DNA of 64,000 bases from Irpex lacteus. Lineage: Eukaryota; Basidiomycota; Agaricomycetes; Polyporales; Irpicaceae. The stretch covers positions 310,001 to 374,000 of the forward strand of contig MQVO02000018.1 of NCBI GenBank assembly GCA_001986395.2, written 5' to 3'. Position numbers and translations under genes: made by a program. The notes beneath the pieces are model-generated. The model was not told the DNA's origin, made no database searches, and saw only the letters and a program-made list of their open reading frames with translations. Of this stretch, positions 1 through 10,748 are shown piece after piece. Position 1 is the stretch's first letter, and each line of letters opens with the position of its first letter.

Positions 1-180
1 GATGATGGCCGCAGGGATCTAGATCTGCTTGGTCATATTCCGACGCACCTGAAATTGCCTGATCGATCACTCAACGCCAGCTATCTCGAATTCGAACCGA
101 CCGTGACATCCTCGTACAACATCTCAGAATTGCTGGACATCTTGAAAGTACGAAAGATACCAAGTGATGTTTTCCACTAA
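1..180 (+). CDS. C-terminal end of an unidentified protein (partial)
   Basis: Frame 1 is open from the window edge for 59 codons and ends with TAA at 178-180. The residues look protein-like (acidic start, then a Leu-rich stretch ending in KIPSDVFH), but I do not recognise a family. The 5' part lies outside the window. An open frame of this length can also occur by chance, so this is a tentative call. Confidence 0.35.
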   Translation, partial: DDGRRDLDLLGHIPTHLKLPDRSLNASYLEFEPTVTSSYNISELLDILKVRKIPSDVFH

Positions 181-410
181 GCTGACTCTATCGCGCATAT
201 TTTAATCTACACTCGGACCGGCCGGGTCGTCCCAGTCACGTAGGATAGAAACTCCGAAGCATTCTCGACTCGAAGCTGCTTGATCAGCTTCCACGTCGTA
301 CTTACAGCATACCTGAACGACTATAAGGACTGAAGATCGTGCTAAGTCAAAGTACGCTCATACTCTTACATACCGCCCACATTCTGTACTCAAGATCCAT
401 CTCAGTCGAC

Positions 411-885
411 ATGTCAGAAGTCAAAACATACGTATTCTTCGTGTACGCACCGGACTATACCGACCCAGACGCGTTCAATCGCCGGTTGTCGGTGCGCTCG
501 CAGCATCTCGAGAGGATGGGCACACTGGGAAAGAAGGGAATTCTCAGTACGTATTGTCTTCAAAGCTGCTGTATCTTGCACAGTGTCGTGGGACTGTCCT
601 GATCTGATCTTAGGAATGGGAGGCGCACTGGTTTCGCCCGATATGCTCGAGTCTGACCAGAAGAAGCTGGTCGGCTCTGGCATGATGTTCGAAGCTGAGA
701 GCGCCGACGCTCTGCGCAAGATTCTCGAAGAGGACATCTACTGGACGTCCAATGTTGTCAGTAACATACACCGCACCTCCTCGGAACTGACATTCACGAT
801 CGTGACATTGTAGTGGGACAAGGAAAAGATTGTCATTCTTCCCTTCCTCTCTGCGGGCCCGCTACCATCTATGGTAGCAGAATGA
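411..885 (+). CDS. YciI-like (YCII-domain) small protein
   Basis: Three exons (411-546, 614-756, 814-885) total 351 nt and give 116 residues. Both introns are short GT-AG introns. The protein opens with a beta strand (KTYVFFVYAPDYTD), then an RSQHLE segment, then GGALVSPD, and ends with the late motif WDKEKIVILPF, the normal order in the YciI/YCII ferredoxin-like fold. The family is known as small stand-alone domains of about 95-115 residues, often dimeric; substrates are mostly unknown and some members are dehalogenase-like. The start was chosen at 411 because it gives a normal length and directly precedes the first strand. No targeting signal is seen. The family call is by motif order; the catalytic role is not inferred. 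Confidence 0.78.
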
Positions 886-2679
886 GCAGGCAAATGAAAG
901 TGCGTAATCGCAGGTAAAGCAGGTAAAATTTTGCATTCCATACCTCAGTGTCCGCTTCTTCACGTATCTCTAACACGCCGACGTTCTTCTCCAGTACAAC
1001 AATTGTAATAACATATGTCTAAAGTTTACCGATGGGCCCAATCGCATCAGACTCGACGCTCGTGTGCCCGCAAATCGAAGGGACTCCCGACCCACGAGTC
1101 TACCGTGCATCTGCATCGTGGCTTTGTCAATCGACACGAGGCCTGATTTTAAGAAATTTAGGCGTTATCGTCCCGTTTTTTCCGCACGGAGGTATGATTA
1201 CTTGCCGTCCCAACATTCCTGGACATGTCTTCGACGTGATCATGATCGTGGAAGGTTACTTCCTGGACCTGATCATGATCAAATCGCTATCTGCCCCCAG
1301 GGTTGCTACATAGCCTCTGCGAGATACCCACCAACTTCGTGACGTGAGATGGATTGAGGTGACGGCGTATCTTCGTCAACCCCATGTTTACTAGATATGT
1401 GCGGTTTTGAGGAGATTCTCTCACCGACGAGGCATCCAGAAGGCCAGGGTAGCAACAACGGCTTCTCCGGTGAAATTACCGACCATGATGCATGGTGGAC
1501 TCTTATTTCGACATGCTTTTGCCTCATGCACGTTCCGCTTTCCTGACGTTCTTTCCACCGGTTACTATACTTACTCGGAATTGTTGAGGAGCCTTTCTCG
1601 CTTCATTCGAAAGGCGGTGTAACAGACGCCTCCGAAGCTCACAGTAAATAATCCACCAGGTTCGCTGCTTGACTTTGCATACATCGACACCCACCTCGCA
1701 ATGGCTCACACACAACATTATCAAACACAATTGTAGTACAACCCGTAACGTCTCGTTACACTTTTATTGCAACGGGAGCCCTACATGAGGACTTCCTCCA
1801 TGGGGTATGAAGCCATAATGCCTACTGTCTATGTGTGGTTTGTGAGCATCGCGAAAACCAAAAGAATCATCAACCGCGTGAAAGGAAAAACGAAATAACA
1901 CAAGGTAAACACGAAAGTGAATACGAGAAAGGGAAATAAGCAGTGTTCAACGTTCACCGATCTCGCGCGGTGAGCGCAAGGTCGGCGAAAATCGTGGCAC
2001 TGATACTAAGTAAACGAGGTGCAAGTACACCTCGAGCAAGTGAATGAAAAAGGCATTCAAAAGGAGACAGACTATGCATACTGGGATGGGGGTCGAGAGC
2101 GAGGTAAGAGACAGCCATTAAGCAAAATACGAAAAGACCAGAAGGCAATTCTGTTATCTATACAATTCCGCGGAAGGGGAGTATTTGGAGGTATGGGTAC
2201 GTTTTCGGTGGAGAGGGTAGGAGGTAGGGGGTAGGAGAGGTATATGTAAGTTTACGTGTGTATGTCAAGTATATATAAGTTTATGCTACTGTGTGAGGGG
2301 GGTTGATGAGATTCTGTAACGACCGACGCGAACCAAAACCATGGCATCCGCGCAAGCACGAGTGACCACGGCTAAGGAGGCGCAAATGAGTTTGGGGTGG
2401 GGGGCTTTATTATAACAATCCATATGCGAGGGTAAAAGCGGGGAGGGAGAAGAAGAAAGAGAAGACGAAAAAATCAAACCAATGCATACGCCATACATAG
2501 CCGCGCCCAGCGACCGAAACCGAACCAAATCATAACGACAACAACAGCCCCAGGGGTGCCATAATCCAACAACATCCACGAACGAAGAAAACCGACAGCA
2601 AGCGCAACAAGGGTTCGACAGCAAAAATCGCAAGGAACATCTTTTCGAGGGGGCGAAGTCGTCTTCATCCTCTCGGAGG
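886..2679. other. No supportable gene (about 1.8 kb)
   Basis: Only short overlapping frames without family motifs or consistent splice signals. The last 400 bases contain purine-rich and pyrimidine-rich runs on the 3' side of the minus-strand bZIP gene and may hold its 3' UTR. Confidence 0.5.
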
Positions 2680-4687
2680 TCAGCACAGTTGCACTTCCCA
2701 CTCGCCACCTTCACGGCCCTGACCTGGCATGCTCTTCAGCGCGATACGAACTCGTCGACGGCCTGTTGACGTCGAGACACTGAAGCCACTCGCGAGGTCG
2801 CCAAAGTTAAAGTCGAACGGCTCAGAAAGGCCAGATGACGAGAACGATGTCGAAGTCGGCGAGGACAGGTCAGAGCTCGAGTCGATAGCCATGGAGGGGA
2901 AGTCTGAGCCGACGCCCAAGAACGGACCGAGCTTGTCGTCTGACAGGAAGTCCGAGGCCGCGGGTGATGGTGCACCGCCGAAGTCGCTGCCACCAAACAT
3001 GCTTTGGTCGTCGCCGTCGGAGGAGGCCTCAGGGGAAGGAGCAGATGAAACCGGTGCAGACGACGAAGCGGGTGGGTGGATCTTGACGCGAATTTTGCCG
3101 TCCTCAGACGGCGTCGCGTCGAACGAGATATCCAATCCGCTGAGACCGAGAGCCTCAGAGTCCTCGTCGACAAATTCGAGCTTCTTCGAAGAGTCCATGC
3201 GGGGACGAGAGAGCATATCCAAGCCATCCATGTCGAAGTCCATCATTGAGCCAGCACCAGAAGTCATCCAATCGAAATCGCCAGGCATGAACGAATTCAT
3301 GTCGAAGGTAGAAGACGCCTGTACCGAGTTCGTGTTCGAAAGAGGGAGGGAGAACGTCGTAGGCACATTTGAGTGCGTCGGGAGTGTGAGCAGGGTCGGC
3401 AGAGCACAGAGGAGGACCATTAAACCGAGGCTTGCACCGCTCTTGTGAAGCGACTGCGATGGGGCCACACGAGGAGCAAGGGTAAGCTCAGGCTCCGGAG
3501 TTGCTTCCTTAGCGGGTTCCTCCGATTTCCGAGTGAGCTGCTCGCTGAGTTCGCGTTCCCGAGCCTCCGCTGCGGCCAACTGAGCACGAAGCTGCTCGAC
3601 CTCGGACAAGAGTTCTTCTTCCGGAGGCTCTTGCTTCTTCTGCGCAAGCGCCATCAGACGAGCGTTTTCCTGCTCAAGTTCAGCGACGCGCCTGCGGAGA
3701 GTTTTATTAGCATGGTTGTGGAGTGTTTTCGTTGATAACGAAGGAGTCTCAGGCGAGAGACCATTAACGCGAGATATGAATGGTCCTGAGAAGCAAAGAG
3801 TACAACACGAGGCTCACTCATGTCGTACGTCCAGTGCCTCGCAACCCAGCGGCTAAAACCGTTAACTTTGCAGCGGGATGAAGTCACAACCACTTCAGAA
3901 GCTTCTAATAGCTTTTTCTCGGCAATCGTAATGCAGACAAGTAATTTGTCTTAGGCTCTATGGCATGAGGCATGCACAGGGAGCGAGCTACAGAGCCCGA
4001 GCCAATAATTTGACTGAAGACGTGCAGGGACACGGAGGTACCCGGCATTCACCGAGACGGCGCTCTGGACACGGTCGCCGTCCCGACGCTTCGCGCCCAC
4101 AGTTCGATGGAGACCGACGGGGATGAAGAGAACGCGGAAAGTGAAAGATAATGAGCAGAAGGTACTCACAGCTCCATAGTCTCGAACTCTTCACGCTTCC
4201 GCTGCCTGCTAAGGAATGCGGCCGCACGGTTCTTGACCAAACGAGCTTCGCGCTTGCTGAGACCTGAGACATCGGGAGGGACATAGTCCTTCGTGCTCAC
4301 GGCAGATCCTCTGGCCTTCTTCGACACAGAGGTACCCGACGTCGAGGGCCTCTTGGAAGGCACGACGCTTGCATGCCTCGAGGGAGGCGTGGGAGGCAGC
4401 TGTTCCGACTCGGAGGGTGGTGAAGACATAGCCTCCGGCGTGGGCGCGTAGGACATGTCGAAAACCTGAGAGGTAGGCAGGCAGAGCTGAGGCTCTGAGT
4501 CCGAGTTATCCGGGCTCATTCTACCACGCAGCATCTTGGATACAGGGAGAGGAGAGGCCACAGGGTAGCTGTAGTTGAGCGTGGAGAGGTCGAGATTGGA
4601 GGAGGTTTCCCAGTCTGCAGAGATGGGGGAGAGAGGGACGTCTGAGGCGATGTAGTTGGACATGTTGATTGTGGTTACGACGTTCAT
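2680..4687 (-). CDS. bZIP transcription factor with a hydrophobic segment after the zipper (possibly membrane-tethered)
   Basis: Two exons (4687-4170 and 3691-2680; 1530 nt) give 509 residues. Residues about 140-200 hold the bZIP: basic region KNRAAAFLSRQRKREE with the invariant N-x7-R spacing, then heptad positions Met, Leu, Leu (METRVAEL-type register ending ENARLMAL). The splice joins MEL to RVAEL and restores the heptads exactly. A Lys/Glu-rich coiled stretch follows, then a hydrophobic run (GASLGLMVLLCALPTLL) at about residue 265-285, then a Ser/Pro/Asp-rich tail ending RIALKSMPGQGREGG. Known relatives with a bZIP followed by one membrane segment are ATF6/CREB3 in animals and bZIP17/28 in plants, which are released from the ER membrane under stress. 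Membrane tethering here is inference from one segment. An alternative start is the Met nine codons downstream. Phase and length fit; the exact fungal orthologue name is not assigned. Confidence 0.85.
3692..4169 (-). other. 478-nt intron between the basic region and the zipper of the bZIP gene
   Basis: The donor GTGAGT follows GAGCT at 4170/4169 and the acceptor CGCAG precedes 3691. It is about eight times longer than other introns in the window. If it were retained, translation would stop at TGA directly after the basic region (MEL-stop), giving a 173-residue protein with DNA-contact residues but no zipper. Confidence 0.75.
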
Positions 4688-4866
4688 GGTTGAGTTCGAG
4701 TGTGGCCTGGCCAGATTAAGAGGACGGATAGAGGGAAGTTATATTGGAAGTTATAAGGTCGTTTTATGTATGGTAGTGGGTGTTCCGACGGGCGTGATTG
4801 TCGGTGCGGGCGAGGGGTATGGCGTAGTGGTGGTTGAAGGTTAAGTCGAGGAAGAGGGCGAGGCAA
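4684..4866 (-). promoter_or_regulatory. Possible upstream ORF overlapping the bZIP start codon
   Basis: A 60-codon frame ends with a TGA that overlaps the bZIP start as ATGA (4687-4684). Such an overlap permits termination-reinitiation if the transcript begins upstream of 4866. Transcript start is unknown and the frame could be chance. Confidence 0.25.
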
Positions 4867-7385
4867 AGGACGCGGACTTTAAGGCAAGGAACGAGGGAAG
4901 AACCCCAGACTGGGCGTTGCGGACGCATCTCCAACTGAATCTCGCCTGATGATGAACAGTTCTCAGCTCTCCCATCAATGCCTCCCTGATTTACTACTTT
5001 CGTCCACGGCTCTCACACTAGCACTGCTCCCGCGTTTTTGTTCGAATAATTCGCGAGTAATTCTTCTCGAAAAACGTGTGTTGCTGCTCGTTGTGCACGC
5101 ATGTTCACCGCGTAGTATGTCGGTCTGCGAGCCGCACACACCTCCCGCTAACCTCGTGCATATCCCTTGGCCGCCTCGGTTGCGATAAGTAAAAAAAAGT
5201 TGGTTTGACATCATGCAGACATGAGGTCCTGATACAAACAACTCCGTCCGGATAGCTCGTGGCGCCGTCCTCCCCCGGCGGCACGCGCCCTCAACTTGAA
5301 CGGTGCCTTTTATCCAGACCTCTCTTGTGACGCCTTCCTCAGGCGCATGCAAGGCAAATGACCACTCTGCATGGGTATCATGTACCGTACGGGGTACAAC
5401 TCACCGACGACTGCCCGCAGTCGAGCTTGTTGAAGCTTTTTTTATCGTTCTCAGGCTGACATTGACCGCGACTAACGCCTTACGGCCACTCCAGGTTCGA
5501 GCGAAGATGATCACTCTTCGCCGTCCGGGTCCCGTTCGTTGCCTGATCTCCTCATGCCCATTTGCAAGATCGCACCCCGAGCCTGTCAAACCTCAGCGAA
5601 AGGGGTCTTTTCAACCAGGGGAGCTGGTGAGTCTGGATCCTCGTGCTCGTCATATCAAGCGGTGGTGAGACCACCTTAACCTAGTATGGCAATACAGACA
5701 AACAAGACAAGCTCCTCTTTCAACACCAGATGGAGTCTTTTGGTTCAATCTCGGGAGCCTTTCTTCCTTTGGAAACATTCAGCAGCAAGTCTTGGAGTTT
5801 GTGAATTGCCCAGCCGGCGGTGTGACGACGATAATAACCCGCGATTGCGATAACATGGCTCGGGATGAGACGAGTGGGGTGTTTAATTTTCGCGCTGACG
5901 TCGGTCGACCTGATTACCAGCGGAAGTATATTTCGAATCTTGCTCGCTGTGCCGACGCCCGAAGTACTGATTCTCATTCGTTCTGCAGCTTTCCATCTTA
6001 TCTTATCGGACTGATGCTTCCGCTACGCATACGATATCCCGCAGATCGCTCGCGCATCGCGCCCTATGACTTGCGATACATGCGGCATGAATAGTACTTA
6101 TTCTCACTCTTTGTGCGCGTGCTTCCTGGCAAGCCTTCCGTGGCCCCCGGATGTATATATGTCAGTGTCTCATAATCCGACATCCTCTTAGCCCAAGGAC
6201 TAACCTTCGTATTTTCCAGCTCTTTAGGAGGAATCGAACGTAATCTACGAATGAAACACTCATCTGCAGCTCACATCAACGTCCGATCATACTCGCGCTC
6301 CTCCAATCTCCTTCGATCACATACAGCAGTGCATCGCATGTGAAATTATCTGATATCCTAAGCCACATCCCCTCTCTGTTCGTCTTGGGTCCTGAAGGGA
6401 GACGATTACTGTATGCCCAACCCCCTAAACGAACGACAGCGTGAATATTGCTCATCATGTGATCAGGCGACGTCTCGTCGTAGGCGTCCTTGTCACTGCG
6501 GACGAACATGGCTCTCGGACTCTCGCATTGTGCGTTCAAATCCTCTACATAGTACTAGTAAGTAACTCCTCCCCCACTACACACTTTCCCCATAGAATCT
6601 GATCACTGATCTCACACTCGTTCAAATTAGACTTCTTGCTGCCATCTCACTCTGACGTACTGTCCAGTACGATACATCTTCCACACCGCCTCAAGCTGAG
6701 AGAAGCTCGAGGTATCATACACTTAATCTGCACTTTATTGCCTGCGTGGGCCTGGTGATCCGGACGCACAATAGCCGGCGCTCGCCATATGTAGAGTATG
6801 TAAGTACCTGCTGGTTATGTCCTTCGTACGCCCGTTCTGACAGATAACGCATGCTAGGGTAAGGTACAGTAAAATGCGGGGTCGATATCACCGTACCTGT
6901 CTCGTCGTCAAGGTGGCTTTGCGTGCCCACTGGCGCTACCACTTGGGTGTAGATAACGCGGAACCGCTGGTTGATATAAGTAAGTACGTATACATACACC
7001 ACAATCACCGACATGGGTTGTGACAGGTCCCGGATCCGCGTTCGACCCTCTCAAACGCTCGAGGGCAATGCGAGTGGGACGAGTATGATCTACTCGAATA
7101 CAACTGTAGAAAACGAAGAACCCAGACGTGTAGGACAACACCACGGAATGTCTCTTCGCTCACGATTCCGGGTACGTAGTAGCTGCTCTCAAATCTTTCT
7201 TATTATTCGTTTCAATGTTGACAAGCCTTTCAGCGTTTGCCATCGGCGCTGATCTAATGTGTCATGGTGGTGGAAATGTTATGTAGTGTTTTGAACTCTC
7301 GTTGGACTGCGTGTCTTCCCACAGCAACTCTCCCATTCTCTTCCACGCTTCTACTCAAGCCACGTTCAGAATCGTCGCGGAAACC
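4867..7385. other. No supportable gene (about 2.5 kb)
   Basis: Several frames of 60-120 codons exist, but none shows a family motif, consistent splice sites or homology to neighbours. It contains the promoter side of DUF6535 gene A (last few hundred bases). Confidence 0.45.
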
Positions 7386-10300
7386 ATGTCACTCCCCACC
7401 TCCGAGCCACCTCTCTCTGACTGTGATGACGGTGGCGGCAGCATGCAACGGTCTCATCTACCTGATACAGAGTCTCCTGCTGTACTCGCTACTTCCGTTC
7501 CGATCGACACTGCACTTGATATCGAGCAAAAGGATGATGTTCCAAACCCGAACTGTGAGTTACAAATGCCTCTCAAGCATTGCTCTCTCATAATCTTCTC
7601 GCTCACTCTATCATAGCATCGCACAATGTCGCCACCACAACTAGACAGGATACCGTGACCTCTCCGCATGCGAGTGGGATCAGCTCTTTGTCTCCTGAAA
7701 GGCCCGCTCCGAGTCAGCACACCACAAATGAGTTATACTCTCCGATGTCCTGTCATGAACAAAGCTACGGCGATACGACTGCTGCCGAAGTCCAACAAGG
7801 TATGATGTCGCAAAGCCATTAAACATCATAACTCTAACTCCCCTTGTACCGCATAAAGCCAACCTCCCGTCCAGGGAGAAGACAGACGAGCCTTCGAGTT
7901 CCTACTACCACGAGAAGAGACAAGATGGTGCTGCCATCGCCGAAGAACGAGGTACGATGGCGTACCAACCTGCGAAGAACCCAATCTCTGACCATCCACA
8001 TAGGACTACCTAACGATGGCTACAAGACCAAGGAAAGACCAGACCATATTTGCGGGTGTCAATCGCAGAAGCTCACCGGTTGGGCAGCGGTTGAGAAGAC
8101 ACTCACCGACTATGACAGCCAGGAAGTAGGCGGGTACAAGGAAGATATCGACTCCTTACTAACCTTTGTACGTCTTACATATCCGTTTAATTTTCCGCGA
8201 TTGAGCAGTTGTTATGCGAAATACAGGCAGGCTTGTACTCGGGCATCCTTACGGCCTTCGTCATCGTCTCGTTCACGCAGCTCCAAGAAGACACTGCGGC
8301 CGAGAGCTTGAAGGTTCTGCGTATTATCGCGAACCAGACAGCTGATAATCCTGCCTCCAACGGACAAGCAACTGGCATCCTCGATTTCTCCTCCTCCTTT
8401 GAACCATCCCTCGCTGCCAAACGCGTCAACGTACTTTGGTTCGCGAGCCTCGTCATCAGCCTGTCAACAGCGTCTCTTGCTATACTCGTAAAGCAATGGC
8501 TTAGCGCGTACATGTCATTCGCCTCCTCTTCGCCACAGGGCCAACTTCGCATTCGCGAATTTCGACGATCAGGGCTAAAGACTTGGAGAGTGTTTGGGAT
8601 CGCATCCATGCTACCTCTCCTCCTACAAATCTCGCTGGCTCTTTTCTTTGTCGGTCTTTGCTTCTTCACCAACGACATAGACCCAGTGATTGGCCACACC
8701 ACCCTCCCGCTTGTTTGCGCTTGGGCATTCTTCTTTACCACTTTCACCTTGTCACCTATCTTCTCTGCGCGTTGCCCTTACAAGACACCTGCGCTTTTGG
8801 AGGTCACCACAAAGCTACGAGTCCACGTCTGGTACAATACTGGCCTTTTCATGGGGATAATAGCCTCTTGCACAGTGGCCTTTTTGGGAATTCTTGTCAT
8901 CTTTGCCTGCTGGCCCATTGATCTGGTGTCTCGGTTCCTCTCGCTCTTCTCTCGCAGAGTGCGAACCGTGAGAGATGCGATCAACACATCGAAGAATACG
9001 GACCTGGCCAGGGTAGTTCCCCTTATCTTTAACATGGTATCGGAGCTACCTGACCCTTTAGAGGAGCTGAATGTACTCAAGGATGAATCTAATGACCTCA
9101 CCATCTTGGTCTCCGCGGACGCCACCCAAGCCAGCCTCGAGCTTGATCTTACCAGTATCGAAGATGCACTGAAGGAAGGCATGCCGAGATGGGACCAAGC
9201 CCTCGAGTTCCTTGTTCAAATCATCGCCAATCGCGTACCACCGTCGCTCGGATCCTCAACGCAGTCGAAGCCAGCCCTGGTTGACTGTACGTCGCTATCG
9301 GGTGTTACGAGGGATGGTCTTTACGACCTACTTTGTAGATATGTTGTGCACAGCTTCTTTATAGGGAAAGAGTCCGCGGACGCCGGCCTTGCGTGGGACT
9401 CACTTGAAAACCCCGAACAGCAGGCAATATGTATCCTCGTCGCCCTGTCCAACCCCTCTACCTATATCCCAGATGCTCTGAGCCCTCTGATTGATGTCTG
9501 GCTCGGCGAGGCTCCATGGAGGCTCAGACTCAAGCCATGGTACCGTCGGCTCTTTCTCCACACCCTAGCCTTGCTCTGTGTCCGCATTACCCAGGGGTAT
9601 ACCACCACTGAGCTGCCAAGGAAGCTCAAAAATCTGTGGCGCTCGGGACTCCTAAAATACCTGTACACGTTCATAAACCCAAGTCAAAATGAGGTTTATC
9701 TGCGATCTGTCTCGCTGCGTCAATCCAATAGCGGAGTCGAGCCTGATGAGGCACTGGGAACCCTCTACAAGAAAGCCGCACAATGTCTTGCCGATGACAT
9801 GTGCAGGAGCCTGTCCCTTGGAGATAACCCTACTCATGGTTATTCTGTGCATGCTCCGTCGCTGGTCGTTGGTCTTTGCACGATGGCGAGACTACATGGG
9901 GTTGAAGCAGACTTTCAAGAAACCTTGGCGCCATTTGGGAAGCAGATCTTCGCTGGGAAATCAGTAGAGCAAGGGTGGAGCTGGTTGATGCCATGCTCGT
10001 TCCTAGTCAATCAGGAATCCCAATTACTTAATGAAGTATCATCAATTAGTGGTCAATTGTCTCCAGGGACAAAGCTCTCGGGGTGAGTTTACTTACTGAG
10101 CGTTCATTCAACGTTTTCAACACTGACGGTCAGCTGCGTCCAGACTCCATAACTCTACCAGAGCTCTTGTGTCGTCTCGCAGCAAGCCCATGCGCTGACA
10201 TTTTGGAAGCGCTCCAGCACAGCTATGTCGCCCTCGCACTTCTGAAATGTGAGCCCAGACCACTCAGGCCGGCAGACCAGCTTCTATGGCGGCAAGGATT

Positions 10301-10748
10301 CCTCAACTTTGCAGATGCACTCACAGCCGTCGCCGAACGGGAAGAGACTTGGGGCGATAAACTGCATCCTCTTTACTTCAAAGACGTCGATGGAGACTTG
10401 ATTCAGTACTACATTGCTTCTATCGGACACGAAGTTGTAGCTATACTGAGCACTGACGCAGACGACTGCCGGAATTCGTTGATCCCGGATTACTTCTGTC
10501 TGACACTCGGAAGGTTGACGGAGAGTGTGCTAGGCCCGAAATACGGCACGCGCGATTTACCCCCCGAATGGACAGCGAGACACTTGCGTGGTCTATCGCG
10601 AAAGGAAAAACTGAAAATCATGGAGGAAGGGGGGAAGGAGGCTGAGGCCGTCCGTCGAGAGCTTGCTACACAGTGCATTCTGGAGGGTACACCGCTATTC
10701 GAGGACGCGTCTGAGATATATGGATACATTGCGCCCGGGACAGAATAG
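7386..10748 (+). CDS. DUF6535 membrane protein, copy A
   Basis: Exons 7386-7554, 7617-7799, 7859-7951 and 8004-8167, then a long exon from 8227 and a last exon 10134-10748. The front 150 residues are Ser/Pro-rich. The DUF6535 core starts with GWAAVEKTL, continues into LLTF-AGLYSGILTAFVIV (membrane segment 1), NVLWFASLVISLS (2), SMLPLLLQISLALFF (3), LVCAWAFFFTTFTL (4) and a less conserved fifth segment near 8850-8920. Shared later motifs are SADATQASLELDL, FLVQIIANR and, near the C-terminus, IPDYFCL and WTARHLRGL. The final junction is uncertain: the GTGAGT at 10083, homologous to the donor in B, C and D, leaves phase 2 while the last exon needs phase 0. A GTATCA donor at 10036 restores frame and gives about 1010 residues. 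Function is unknown. Confidence 0.85.

Noticed and set aside
1032..1342. Two overlapping plus-strand frames of about 92 codons
   Set aside because: No motif, no splice partners, and they overlap in different frames; typical of chance.
2729..3448. 239-codon plus-strand frame antisense to the bZIP gene
   Set aside because: It mirrors the Ser/Asp-rich codons of the bZIP exon; the minus strand has the family motifs.
5303..6094. Frames of 100-121 codons in the gap before copy A
   Set aside because: No family features and no consistent start or splice context.
6515..6560. tRNA-like B-box (GTTCAAATCC)
   Set aside because: The flanking bases do not form a T stem or acceptor stem; no cloverleaf could be drawn.
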